Shown one piece after another: positions 41,741 to 49,909 of a stretch of DNA of 64,000 nt. This DNA is from SZAS-103 sp964640525 (GTDB lineage: Bacteria > Pseudomonadota > Gammaproteobacteria > Xanthomonadales > Xanthomonadaceae): assembly GCA_964640525.1 (NCBI GenBank), contig CAZXGS010000003.1, forward strand, positions 56,873-120,872, given 5' to 3'. Position 1 is the stretch's first letter; each line of letters starts with the position of its first letter. The position numbers and the translations under genes were made by a program. The notes beneath the pieces are model-generated. The model did no database searches. It saw only the letters and a list, made by a program, of their open reading frames with translations, and had not been told where the DNA came from.

Positions 41741-43062
41741 GCACGGACGATGCAAGCGGTGCTGCGACGCGTGTCGTGGCCGCCCGCGTCATCGACGCCG
41801 TGCTGCACCAAGGCCGCTCGCTCAAGCTGACGCTGGTGCCGGCACTGGCCGGATTGCGCGATCCGCGCGATCGCGCGCTGGTCGAGGCGATCGCCTTCCA
41901 TGCCCTGCGCCACGCGCGCCGCTACCGCTTCGTGCTCGGGCAATGGATGGATCGACCGTTGCCGGCGCGCGAACACCTGCTCGAAGCGCTGCTGCTGGCC
42001 GGCCTTGCGCAACTCGATGCGCTGGCGCTGCCTGCGCACGCGGCAGTGGCGACGACCGCCGAAGCGGCGCGCGGCCTGCGCAAGCCGGCGTTCGTCGGGC
42101 TGGTCAACGCGCTGCTGCGACGCGCCACGCGCGAAACGCTGCCGACCAATCCCGACCCGGCCATCGCACAATCCTGCCCGGACTGGCTGCTTGCACGCCT
42201 GCGTCGCGACTGGCCCGAGCGCTGGCAGGACATGCTCGCCGCCAGCAACGAGATCGCGCCAGTCTGGCTGCGCGTGAATGCCGCCGCGACCACACGGCAG
42301 GCCTGCCTGCAACGCCTGCATGCCGCAGGCGTCGGCGCGCGCGCCGTCGCGTGGCCGCCGCATGCGCTGTGCCTGGACGAAGGCGTGGCGCCGACCACGC
42401 TGCCCGGCTGGGACGAGGGCGTCATGTCGGTGCAGGATGCCGCGGCGCAGGCCACCGTGGAGGCGCTGGCGCCGCACGCGGGCGAGCGAGTGCTCGACTT
42501 GTGCTGCGCGCCGGGCGGCAAGACGGCGGCACTGCTGGAATCGGCGGACATCGAGCTGCTGGCGATCGACGACGATGCCGGCCGCATGCGTCGCGTGGAA
42601 GCGACGCTCGAACGCTTGCACCTGCGCCGGCGGGTGCGCCTGCGCGTGGCTGACGGCGCCGACCCGGCAGCGTGGTGGGATGGACGCCCGTTCGACGCGG
42701 TGCTGCTGGACGCGCCGTGTTCGGCGACCGGCATCATCCGCCGCCAACCCGACATCAAGTGGCACCGACGCGAGGCCGACGTCGCTGCACTGACTGCCAT
42801 CCAGGATCGATTGCTGGATGCCGCCTGGCGCGTGCTGCGACCCGGCGGCAGGCTGCTGTACGCGACCTGCTCGATCCTGCGCGAGGAAAACGCCGACCGC
42901 ATCGCGGCCTTCCTCGCGCGCACCCCGGACGCGGCGGAACGACCGCTGGACCCGCATTTCGGGCAGGCGGCACACCCCGGCTGGCAACGCCTTCCGGGCG
43001 ACGCGGGCATGGATGGCTTCTACTACGCCCTGCTGGGCAAACTCTCTGCACCATCGGGTTGA
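41737..43062 (+). CDS. rsmB: 16S rRNA (cytosine-C5)-methyltransferase RsmB
   Basis: 441 residues with GTG start overlapping the fmt stop. An N-terminal NusB-like RNA-binding domain (about 1-140) is followed by the methyltransferase: VLDLCCAPGGKT binds S-adenosylmethionine, LLDAPCSATGIIRRQPDIKW and YATCSILREEN hold the two catalytic cysteines. It methylates C967 of 16S rRNA. Confidence 0.94.
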   Translation: MSTDDASGAATRVVAARVIDAVLHQGRSLKLTLVPALAGLRDPRDRALVEAIAFHALRHARRYRFVLGQWMDRPLPAREHLLEALLLAGLAQLDALALPAHAAVATTAEAARGLRKPAFVGLVNALLRRATRETLPTNPDPAIAQSCPDWLLARLRRDWPERWQDMLAASNEIAPVWLRVNAAATTRQACLQRLHAAGVGARAVAWPPHALCLDEGVAPTTLPGWDEGVMSVQDAAAQATVEALAPHAGERVLDLCCAPGGKTAALLESADIELLAIDDDAGRMRRVEATLERLHLRRRVRLRVADGADPAAWWDGRPFDAVLLDAPCSATGIIRRQPDIKWHRREADVAALTAIQDRLLDAAWRVLRPGGRLLYATCSILREENADRIAAFLARTPDAAERPLDPHFGQAAHPGWQRLPGDAGMDGFYYALLGKLSAPSG

Positions 43063-43175
43063 TTTTCGCCTGCGTCCGCACCGCTGGATCGCGCACCCGA
43101 CCCACTCCGCGCGGCCGCCAGCAAGCGCTGGCGCGAGGTGCGCAAAATTCCCCCGGTTTTTGCTGCGATCGCACG

Positions 43176-43203
43176 TTGACACCGGTTTGCGCTGTGGTAC
43201 GGT
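43176..43203 (+). promoter_or_regulatory. Candidate sigma-70 promoter of nrdJ
   Basis: TTGACA at 43176-43181 is a perfect -35 box; TACGGT at 43198-43203, 16 bases later, is a weak -10. Transcription would begin close to 43210, just before the first NrdR-like box. Confidence 0.5.
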
Positions 43204-43217
43204 GAACGCCCGTTGCG

Positions 43218-43265
43218 ACCCAAGATATAGGGGTGCCAGCGGGGCTCCAGCCCCATCCATGGTGT
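43218..43265 (+). promoter_or_regulatory. Pair of NrdR-like boxes
   Basis: ACCCAAGATATAGGGG at 43218-43233 matches every strongly conserved position of the 16-bp NrdR palindrome as I remember it (aCaCwAtATaTwGtGt). A weaker second copy, GCCCCATCCATGGTGT at 43250-43265, starts exactly 32 bases later, the usual offset of NrdR box pairs. NrdR represses ribonucleotide reductase genes when dATP is abundant. Confidence 0.6.
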
Positions 43266-43495
43266 AACAGCCGGGTGCGCTGGAGGCTGACGAGGTCGCT
43301 GCCACGAGGACTTGAGGCCATGCCGTCGAAGGCTGCGTCGCCCACCTGCTCCGCCCTGCGCTCCGGCGCACGCGCGGTCGGCCGCGGCGAAGTCCTGCGT
43401 GTGCTTCCTCGCCGCTCCACGAACGTCGACGCGCGCCTGGCCAGCGGCCCGTCGGCATCGCCCACCGCAACGGACACGCAAGGAACTTTTTGAGC

Positions 43496-46400
43496 ATGAA
43501 CACGGTACGCCTGGAAGTCGTCACCCCTGCCACCGCGGCGCAGATCGAAATGCAGCCGGCCTCGTGGGACATCTGGGACAAGAAGTACCGGCTCAAGACC
43601 AAGCGCGGCGAACCGCTGGATTCCGACATCGACGGCACCTGGCAGCGGGTGGCGCGCGCGCTGGCCGACGCGGAGGACACGCCGGAGAGAAAATCGTACT
43701 GGTACGAGCGCTTCCTGTGGGCACTGCGGCGCGGCGCGATCCCCGCCGGCCGCATCACTTCCAACGCCGGCGCGCGCGAGCACAAGCCGGCGACCTCGAC
43801 CATCAACTGCACGGTCAGCGGCACCATCGAGGACTCGATGGACGGCATCCTCGACAAGGTCCACGAGGCCGGCCTCACGCTCAAGGCCGGTTGCGGCATC
43901 GGCTACGAGTTTTCCACCCTGCGCCCGCGCGGAGCCTATGTCTCCGGCGCCGGCGCCTACACCTCCGGGCCGCTGTCGTTCATGGACATCTACGACAAGA
44001 TGTGTTTCACCGTGTCCTCGGCTGGCGGTCGCCGCGGCGCGCAGATGGGCACCTTCGACGTCTGCCACCCGGACGTGCGCGAGTTCATCCGGGTCAAGCG
44101 CGAGGACGGCCGGTTGCGCCAGTTCAACCTCTCGCTGCTGGTGACCGACGGCTTCATGGACGCGGTGGGCACCGACGGCGACTGGCCGCTGGTGTTCCCG
44201 GTCAACCTCAAGGAAAAGGACGAGGTCGCGCTCAACGATCCGGCGCAGGTGGTCTGGCGCGAATGGCCGACGGCGAAGAACTACGTCAGCCGCGAGGACG
44301 GCCTGGTGGCCTGCAAGATCTACGGCCACGTCAAGGCGCGCCATCTGTGGGACATGATCATGGTCTCCACCTACGACTTCGCCGAGCCTGGCTTCATCCT
44401 GATCGACCGCGTCAACGAGATGAACAACAACTGGTGGTGCGAGAACATCCGCGCGACCAACCCGTGCGTGACGGCAGATACGCGCCTTGCAACCCAGCAC
44501 GGCATGGTGCGCGTCGGCGACCTGCATGCATCGCAGGCGCCATTGCGCACGACGGTGGACAAGCGGGCGCTGGGCATGTCGGAGCGGGGTACGGAAACGC
44601 GCCCGGCGGTTCCGGTATTCCGCACCGCCGACTGCGCGCAGGTCTTCCGTGTGGTTTCCGAGGACGGCTACGAAATCAAGGCGACCCAGTGGCACGATTT
44701 CTACACCGATCGCGGCAAGATCAAGCTGCGCGAACTCGCCATCGGCGATCGGCTGTGGGTGCAGTCGGGCAAGGGCCAGTTCGGCAGCGAAGGCTCGGAG
44801 GACCTTGGCATATTGCTGGGCCTGATCACCGGTGATGGCCATTTCACCCATCGCGGCAAGGGCCAGCAGGCGGCGGTGATCACCTTGTGGGGCGAGGAGC
44901 GCGCGCTGGCCGATCGCGTTACCCGTGTGGTCAACACGATGATCGCGCAGACATCGTCCCGCGAGCGGGATTACGCGGTGACGCCGGTCGCCGTCGTCGA
45001 GCGCAACCAGGTGTGCATCCGCTCCGTCCTGCTGGCGCGCGCGCTGGAACCTTATTGCTTCTCGAAGGACAGCAAACTCAGCGTTCCCGAAGTGGTCTGG
45101 CGCGGCAGCGAGGCCTGCGTGAAAGGCTACCTGCGTGGCTTGTTCCAGACCGACGGCACGGTCAACATTTCCAGCCGCAGCCAGAGTTGTTCGGTGCGCC
45201 TGGCATCCAGTGAAGAACCGCTGCTCAAGGACGTGCAGGCGCTGCTGGCGAATTTCGGCGTGTTCTGCCGCATTCGTGCCCGGCGCAAGGCCGGCAAGCG
45301 GCTGCTGCCGGATGGGCACGGTCACAGCAAACTCTACGACTGCCAGGCCGATCTCGAACTCATCATCGACGGTCAGTCGCGCGAACGGTTCATGCACGAA
45401 ATCGGCTTCCTGCTGCCGACCAAGAACGAGAAGTACCAAGCCTGGGTACAGGGCCGATCATTGCTCAAGACGCAACGTTTCACCACCCGCATCGCCCGCA
45501 TCGAATACGTTGGCGAAGAAGCGGTGTACGACACCACTCAGGCCGACCACAACACGGTGATCTTCAACGGACTGGTAACCGGACAATGCGGCGAACAGCC
45601 CTTGCCGCCCTACGGCGCCTGCCTGCTCGGCTCGGTCAACCTGACGATGTTCGTGCGCGATGCCTTCACCCCCCGCGCGCGCTTCGACTGGGACGAGTAC
45701 AAGGAAGTGGTGCGCGTGTTCACCCGCATGCTCGACAACGTGGTCGAGGTCAACGGCCTTCCGCTGGCCAAGCAACGCGAGGAGATCATGCACAAGCGTC
45801 GCCACGGCATGGGCTTCCTCGGCCTGGGCTCGTCGATGACCATGCTGGGCATGGCCTACGGCACGCCCGAGGCGGTGGCCTTCACCGAGGACGTGTCCCG
45901 CGAACTGGCGATCGCCGGCTGGGAGATGGGCCTGGCGCTGGCGCAGGAGAAGGGCCCGGCGCCGATCATGGACGAGCAGTTCACGGTCACCGCGCAGATG
46001 CTGCGCCAGCGGCCGGAAATGCAGCGCGATGGCTGGAAGGTCGGCAAGAAGATTCACGGCCGCGTGCTGCATGCCAAGTACTCACGCTACATGCAGCGCG
46101 TGGCGCAGGTTGCGCCGGAACTGGTCGAGCAACTGGCCAGGGTCGGCTCGCGCTTCACCCACCACAGCTCGATCGCGCCCACCGGCACCATTTCGCTGTC
46201 GCTGGCCAACAACGCCTCCAACGGCATCGAACCCAGCTTCGCCCACCACTACTCGCGCAACGTGATCCGCGAGGGTCGCAAGACCAAGGAAAAGGTCGAG
46301 GTGTTCAGTTACGAGCTGCTCGCCTACCGCACCCTGGTGAATCCGAAGGCGATGCCATTCGCCGAGGATCCCGCCGCGAAGTTGCCCGACTACTTCCGCT

Positions 46401-46768
46401 CCGCCGACGACATCAGCCCGACCGAGCACGTGGACATCCAGGCCGCGGCGCAGAAGTGGGTGGACTCGTCGATCTCCAAGACCGCCAACGTGCCCACCGA
46501 CTACCCTTACGCCGACTTCAAGGACATCTACACCTACGCCTGGAAGCAGGGTCTGAAGGGCTGCACCACGTTCCGCTTCAACCCGGCCGCCTTCCAGGGC
46601 GTGCTGGTGAAGGAGGCCGACCTGGAGAGCACCACCTACCGTTTCGAGCTGGAAGACGGCAGCGTGATCGAGGCCAGGGGCAACGAGGAAATCGAATACG
46701 ATGGCGAGACCCACACCGCCGCCAACCTGTTCGATGCGCTGAAGGAAGGCTACTACGGCAAGTTCTGA
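43496..46768 (+). CDS. nrdJ: Class II (cobalamin-dependent) ribonucleotide reductase, large part, with intein
   Basis: 1,090 residues before splicing; 716 without the intein. The host protein reduces ribonucleotides using a cobalamin-generated thiyl radical. Visible motifs are ITSNAGAREHKPATSTINCTVS, LKAGCGIGYEFSTLRPRGAY, SSAGGRRGAQMGTFDVCHPD and, after the intein, CGEQPLPPYGACLLGSVNL with the radical cysteine, then SSIAPTGTISLSLANNASNGIEP. The ATG at 43496 has AGGAA ten bases upstream. The intein (residues 324-697) sits directly before the radical cysteine. The C-terminal redox cysteines and zinc ribbon are not here; they are in nrdJb downstream, as in the split class II enzymes of Pseudomonas. 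Confidence 0.94.
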   Translation: MNTVRLEVVTPATAAQIEMQPASWDIWDKKYRLKTKRGEPLDSDIDGTWQRVARALADAEDTPERKSYWYERFLWALRRGAIPAGRITSNAGAREHKPATSTINCTVSGTIEDSMDGILDKVHEAGLTLKAGCGIGYEFSTLRPRGAYVSGAGAYTSGPLSFMDIYDKMCFTVSSAGGRRGAQMGTFDVCHPDVREFIRVKREDGRLRQFNLSLLVTDGFMDAVGTDGDWPLVFPVNLKEKDEVALNDPAQVVWREWPTAKNYVSREDGLVACKIYGHVKARHLWDMIMVSTYDFAEPGFILIDRVNEMNNNWWCENIRATNPCVTADTRLATQHGMVRVGDLHASQAPLRTTVDKRALGMSERGTETRPAVPVFRTADCAQVFRVVSEDGYEIKATQWHDFYTDRGKIKLRELAIGDRLWVQSGKGQFGSEGSEDLGILLGLITGDGHFTHRGKGQQAAVITLWGEERALADRVTRVVNTMIAQTSSRERDYAVTPVAVVERNQVCIRSVLLARALEPYCFSKDSKLSVPEVVWRGSEACVKGYLRGLFQTDGTVNISSRSQSCSVRLASSEEPLLKDVQALLANFGVFCRIRARRKAGKRLLPDGHGHSKLYDCQADLELIIDGQSRERFMHEIGFLLPTKNEKYQAWVQGRSLLKTQRFTTRIARIEYVGEEAVYDTTQADHNTVIFNGLVTGQCGEQPLPPYGACLLGSVNLTMFVRDAFTPRARFDWDEYKEVVRVFTRMLDNVVEVNGLPLAKQREEIMHKRRHGMGFLGLGSSMTMLGMAYGTPEAVAFTEDVSRELAIAGWEMGLALAQEKGPAPIMDEQFTVTAQMLRQRPEMQRDGWKVGKKIHGRVLHAKYSRYMQRVAQVAPELVEQLARVGSRFTHHSSIAPTGTISLSLANNASNGIEPSFAHHYSRNVIREGRKTKEKVEVFSYELLAYRTLVNPKAMPFAEDPAAKLPDYFRSADDISPTEHVDIQAAAQKWVDSSISKTANVPTDYPYADFKDIYTYAWKQGLKGCTTFRFNPAAFQGVLVKEADLESTTYRFELEDGSVIEARGNEEIEYDGETHTAANLFDALKEGYYGKF
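44465..45586 (+). mobile_element. Intein with LAGLIDADG homing endonuclease in nrdJ
   Basis: 374 residues. It begins at CVTADTRLATQHGMVRVGDL (block A, nucleophile Cys1), and block B holds TQWH in EIKATQWHDFYTDRG. Two dodecapeptide motifs, LGILLGLITGDGHF and YLRGLFQTDGTV, show an apparently complete LAGLIDADG homing endonuclease. Block F/G reads VYDTTQADHNTVIFNGLVTGQ, immediately before CGEQPLP of the host. The last intein residues are Gly-Gln rather than His-Asn, an atypical but known variant among ribonucleotide reductase inteins. Removal restores NPCGEQ, so splicing is expected. Confidence 0.93.
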
Positions 46769-46886
46769 GCGAGCGACCGCGTCGGATGCGACGTCGCGCG
46801 CCGCAAGGCGCGCCGGCAATGTGGATGCAACAGGCCCCGATGTACCCAGACGGCGTCAATCACGATACCCACGAGGAGTCAGCATC

Positions 46887-47339
46887 ATGAGCACGACCAG
46901 TGACGTGAAGGCGGCAGTGACCAGTGCGGTGGAGACGGCGGGCGAGAAAGCGCAGGCGGTGATCGCCGAGGTCAAGACCGCGGCCGAGGCGGCGGTCAAG
47001 AAGGCCAGGGCCAAGGCGAAGGATGTGCGCAAGAAGGCCGAGGCGAAAGCCAAGGCCGTGCGCAAGGTGGTGGATGAGAAGGTCGTCAAGCCGGTGCAGA
47101 AGAAGGTTGCCGAGGCACGCAAGCGGGTGGCGGCGGCGCAGAAGGCGGCGACAGGCAAACCCGCAGCGAAGAAGGCCGGCGCGAAGAAGGCCGCACCGAA
47201 GAAGGCCGCCAAGACGGCGGCGAAGAAGCCGGCCGCGAAGAAGGCGACCGCGAACAAATCCGTGGCGAAGAAGGCCGCAAAGAAGGCCACGAAAAAGGTG
47301 GCAAGGAAGGCCGTCAAGAAGGCGGCAAGCAAGCAGTGA
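46887..47339 (+). CDS. Histone-H1-like Lys/Ala-rich protein
   Basis: 150 residues of low complexity. The first 75 form an amphipathic Ala/Lys/Glu helix (EVKTAAEAAVKKARAKAKDV), and the rest repeats KKAAPKKA/KKPAAKKA units like AlgP and the H1 tail. Such proteins bind DNA non-specifically. GAGGAG lies before the ATG. It is inserted between the two parts of the ribonucleotide reductase, separated from nrdJb by a hairpin. Confidence 0.8.
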   Translation: MSTTSDVKAAVTSAVETAGEKAQAVIAEVKTAAEAAVKKARAKAKDVRKKAEAKAKAVRKVVDEKVVKPVQKKVAEARKRVAAAQKAATGKPAAKKAGAKKAAPKKAAKTAAKKPAAKKATANKSVAKKAAKKATKKVARKAVKKAASKQ

Positions 47340-47349
47340 TCAAGCATTT

Positions 47350-47385
47350 GCCTTTCCCGCGGTGAATGATCGCCGCGGGAAGGGC
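47350..47385 (+). terminator. Long hairpin between H1-like gene and nrdJb
   Basis: GCCTTTCCCGCGGTGA and TCGCCGCGGGAAGGGC pair at 14 of 16 positions. No T run follows, so it could be an mRNA-stabilising or partial terminator structure that tunes nrdJb against the upstream genes. Confidence 0.5.
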
Positions 47386-47474
47386 AATCCGGAGCGTTCG
47401 ACGGCAAGCCCGCGCCCGCGCCGCCACCCAATCCCCAACCGCATCATCGCAGGCGTTCCAGGAGCAACACCGCA

Positions 47475-48296
47475 ATGTCCATCAAGATCGACAAGAAGAT
47501 CAGCGGCTACAGCGTCATCAAGCCGGAAGACCGCAAGCCCGTCGCACAGCCGGGCACCGCCAGCGCACCTGCTGCAGCAGAAGTCGCGCCGGCGGCTGTC
47601 CCGATGGCCGAGGTCATCCAGCTCCACGAGCGCGTCGAGCGCCCCGAGGTGCTGGTCGGCTCCACCTACAAGATCAAGTCGCCGTTGGTCGAGCACGCGA
47701 TGTACGTGACGATCAACGACATCGTCCTCAACTACGGCACCGAGCACGAGCAGCGGCGACCGTTCGAGGTGTTCATCAATTCCAAGTCGATGGACCACTT
47801 CCAGTGGATCGTCGCGCTCACCCGGATCATGTCGGCGGTGTTCCGCAAGGGCGGCGACGTGACCTTCCTGGTGGAGGAGATGAAGGCCGTGTTCGACCCG
47901 CGCGGCGGCTACTTCAAGGCCGGCGGCGTGTACATGCCATCGATCGTGGCCGAGATCGGCGCGGTGGTGGAAGAACACCTCAAGTCGATCGGCCTGATCG
48001 TCAGCGAAGACCTGTCGGAAGCGCAGATGCGACTGATCGCCGAAAAGCGCGCCGCCTTTGATGCCCGCGCAAAAAAAAACTCTGAAAACCGGGGCTTGGG
48101 CGATGCCGGCGAAATGGGCGGGGCGATGCTCGATCCCGATCGCCAGCCCGGCGCCGCCGAGACCATCCAGGTCACCGGCGATGGCGCCAGCTTCCCGCCC
48201 AGCGCGGTGATGTGCCACAAGTGCAGCACCAAGGCGGTGGTCATCCTGGATGGCTGCGCGACGTGCCTGAACTGCGGCTACAGCAAATGTGGGTGA
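47475..48296 (+). CDS. nrdJb: Class II ribonucleotide reductase, C-terminal/zinc-ribbon part (NrdJb)
   Basis: 273 residues. After a disordered start it has a TSCPD-type domain (GSTYKIKSPLVEHAMYVTIND, FEVFINSKSMDHFQWIVALTRI, VEEMKAVFDPRGGYF) and ends with CHKCSTKAVVILDGCATCLNCGYSKCG-type cysteines: two CxxC pairs and a terminal YSKCG. These are the zinc ribbon and redox-relay cysteines missing from the large part. A run of nine A bases at 48071-48079 interrupts the otherwise GC-rich gene just before the tail. Confidence 0.85.
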   Translation: MSIKIDKKISGYSVIKPEDRKPVAQPGTASAPAAAEVAPAAVPMAEVIQLHERVERPEVLVGSTYKIKSPLVEHAMYVTINDIVLNYGTEHEQRRPFEVFINSKSMDHFQWIVALTRIMSAVFRKGGDVTFLVEEMKAVFDPRGGYFKAGGVYMPSIVAEIGAVVEEHLKSIGLIVSEDLSEAQMRLIAEKRAAFDARAKKNSENRGLGDAGEMGGAMLDPDRQPGAAETIQVTGDGASFPPSAVMCHKCSTKAVVILDGCATCLNCGYSKCG

Positions 48297-48456
48297 ACGC
48301 CTCCGGGCGCGAACGGCAGCAGGTATCGCGGCTCCCCGCGAACCGCGCGGGCGACTTGCTCCGCGGCGTGGACGGACTCATGATGGAGGCGCGCAGGTTC
48401 CAGACCCGGCGGCTGCCGGGATCGGATCGCAGCCACCATCGCCATGGAGGTTGAAC

Positions 48457-48780
48457 GTGACGCCGAACCAGAGCATTTCGCTTACGCTGACCCGCGAGGG
48501 GCAGACCGAACCGGAAATCGTGTACGTCAACCGCGCCAACGGCAAATGGCGCTCTCCGGGCGAAGGGTGGCTCGGGCCGCAGAACGGCAGTTGGACGCAG
48601 ACCCGCGAAGGCCTGTACCTGATGGACCCGACCGGCAAGACCGAACTGGCGTTCTGCAAGGGCCTGATGTTCGACACCTGTTACACGCTCGACAGCGGCA
48701 AGTCCAAGTACCGCAGCGGCGAAGCCCACGGCGGCTGGCAGGTGCTGGGCGTGTTCCAGGCCCCGGCAAGCAACGTCTGA
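48457..48780 (+). CDS. Small protein of unknown function
   Basis: 107 residues starting at GTG 48457, with GGAGG at 48446-48450. The body (SISLTLTREGQTEPEIVYVNRA, GKWRSPGEGW, GKTELAFCKGLMFDTCYTLD) looks like a soluble beta-rich protein with two cysteines. No family recognised. It may be co-transcribed with nrdJb, 160 bases upstream. Confidence 0.6.
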   Translation: MTPNQSISLTLTREGQTEPEIVYVNRANGKWRSPGEGWLGPQNGSWTQTREGLYLMDPTGKTELAFCKGLMFDTCYTLDSGKSKYRSGEAHGGWQVLGVFQAPASNV

Positions 48781-48925
48781 GTGGCACCCACGGCGCGTGC
48801 GCGGCGAGGATCGATCGACTCCCGCGGCGCCTGCAACCCACGGCATCGACAGGGCGCGGCGTCGCCGCCACGTCCGCGCGATGCAGGACGCTCATGTGCC
48901 GCGGCGGCGCTGTGGTTGAATGAAT

Positions 48926-49001
48926 TGGTGCCGACACCCGGGTTCGAACTGGGGACCTACTGATTACAAATCAGTTGCTCTACCTGCTGAGCTATGCCGG
49001 C
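48926..49001 (-). tRNA. tRNA-Thr (anticodon TGT)
   Basis: The minus strand reads GCCGGCA at the acceptor start, AGCTCAGCAGGTAGAGC in the D arm, CTGATTTGTAATCAG for the anticodon arm (anticodon TGT), GGTTCGAACCC-type T arm (here AGTTCGAACCCGG) and TGTCGGCA plus encoded CCA. All stems pair. It decodes ACA/ACG threonine codons. Confidence 0.96.
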
Positions 49002-49115
49002 GTGGCGACCATTCTAACGACGGGCGCGCGTCACGCGAAACCAGCCTGCCTCACGCCCCGCCCTGCTTCGACGCCTGGCCGCTTGCTGGATCGGGACGCT
49101 TGCCGGCGCCGATCC

Positions 49116-49784
49116 TCAATGCAGCGCCGGGCAGGCGACATCCTTGCCGGTGATGCCAGGGAAATCGGTCAGGTGGGCATGCCAATCGAAATCCGGGGCG
49201 ACGGTGATGTCGAGCCAGTACTGCAGCGCCTGCCCCACTTTGGGTTCCAGGCGCGCGTCGAAGCCGAGCTTGCGAACCTCGTCGCGGCGCTTGGTGGCGT
49301 TGGCCAGGTCCTGGAACAGGCCCAGCGAAATGGTGTTCTGCTGGTCGCCCGAGGTCACCACGTAAAAATCGTTCATGCCTTTGGCCGACAGTTGGCGAAC
49401 GGCTTCCAGCGCGGCGTCGCGACTGGCCAGCGCCGCCACGTACACCCGGTAACCGGTGGCGGCGGTGGTGCTGTCCTCGCGGGTCTGGATTCGGCCCACC
49501 AACGGAGCCAGCACGTCGGAGGCACGGCGGGTGTCGGCCGGCGAAGCGAACGGGCCGATGGTCTGGCAGCGCGGGGTGGCGGCATCGGGAACCGGCGCGG
49601 CCGCCATTTCTTCCGACGTGCCTTTGCGGTGGGCGAGTTCTGACTCGCTCAGCAGCACCAGCGTGGGCGTGCCGCGGTCGGTGGCAGGCGCCATCGCGGC
49701 CGCAGCCGGAGTGTGCAGGCCCCACCAGGCCAGCGCACCCAGGTTGAGCACCACCAGCAGCAGGACGAGGGCGCGTGGAAGCAT
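49116..49784 (-). CDS. SPOR-domain membrane-anchored protein
   Basis: 222 residues. One N-terminal membrane helix (ALVLLLVVLNLGALAWWGL) anchors a periplasmic part. The region about 75-170 matches a SPOR domain (CQTIGPFASPADTRRASDVL, TGYRVYVAALASRDAALEAVRQLSAKGMNDFYVV, SLGLFQDLANATKRRDEVRKLG), which binds denuded peptidoglycan at the septum. It lies upstream of tRNA-Thr on the same strand. Confidence 0.84.
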   Translation of the reverse strand: MLPRALVLLLVVLNLGALAWWGLHTPAAAAMAPATDRGTPTLVLLSESELAHRKGTSEEMAAAPVPDAATPRCQTIGPFASPADTRRASDVLAPLVGRIQTREDSTTAATGYRVYVAALASRDAALEAVRQLSAKGMNDFYVVTSGDQQNTISLGLFQDLANATKRRDEVRKLGFDARLEPKVGQALQYWLDITVAPDFDWHAHLTDFPGITGKDVACPALH

Positions 49785-49909
49785 GCGCCTAGTCTAGCAG
49801 GCTGCCCCGGACGCGCCGGCCCGACAATGGCCTCGCTCGCCAGAAAACGCCGCCCGCATTCCTCCACGGGCCGACCCGCGGCGCATTCCCCGGGGTCACG
49901 CCATCCGCA

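Larger units (their letters stand above)
43063..43495 (+). other. Long 5' leader of the ribonucleotide reductase operon
   Basis: The region holds a promoter at 43176-43203, two NrdR-like boxes, a GGGGCT/AGCCCC hairpin at 43241-43254 and about 230 further bases. An open frame from 43320 to 43493 ends three bases before the reductase ATG but has no recognisable protein character. I looked for and did not find the conserved cobalamin-riboswitch boxes. Confidence 0.5.

Noticed and set aside
43320..43493. Leader peptide or small gene directly before nrdJ
   Set aside because: The frame is composed like other shadow frames and has no ribosome-binding site; I keep it only as part of the leader.
43063..43495. 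Cobalamin riboswitch before the cobalamin-dependent reductase
   Set aside because: The conserved boxes (GCCACTG-type and AGYCMGGAGACC-type) are not found in the leader; the NrdR-like pair explains regulation better.
48926..49001. tRNA-Thr as attachment site of the accessory region
   Set aside because: The 3' end of the tRNA points away from the accessory genes, three ordinary genes lie between, and no integrase or repeat of the tRNA end was seen.
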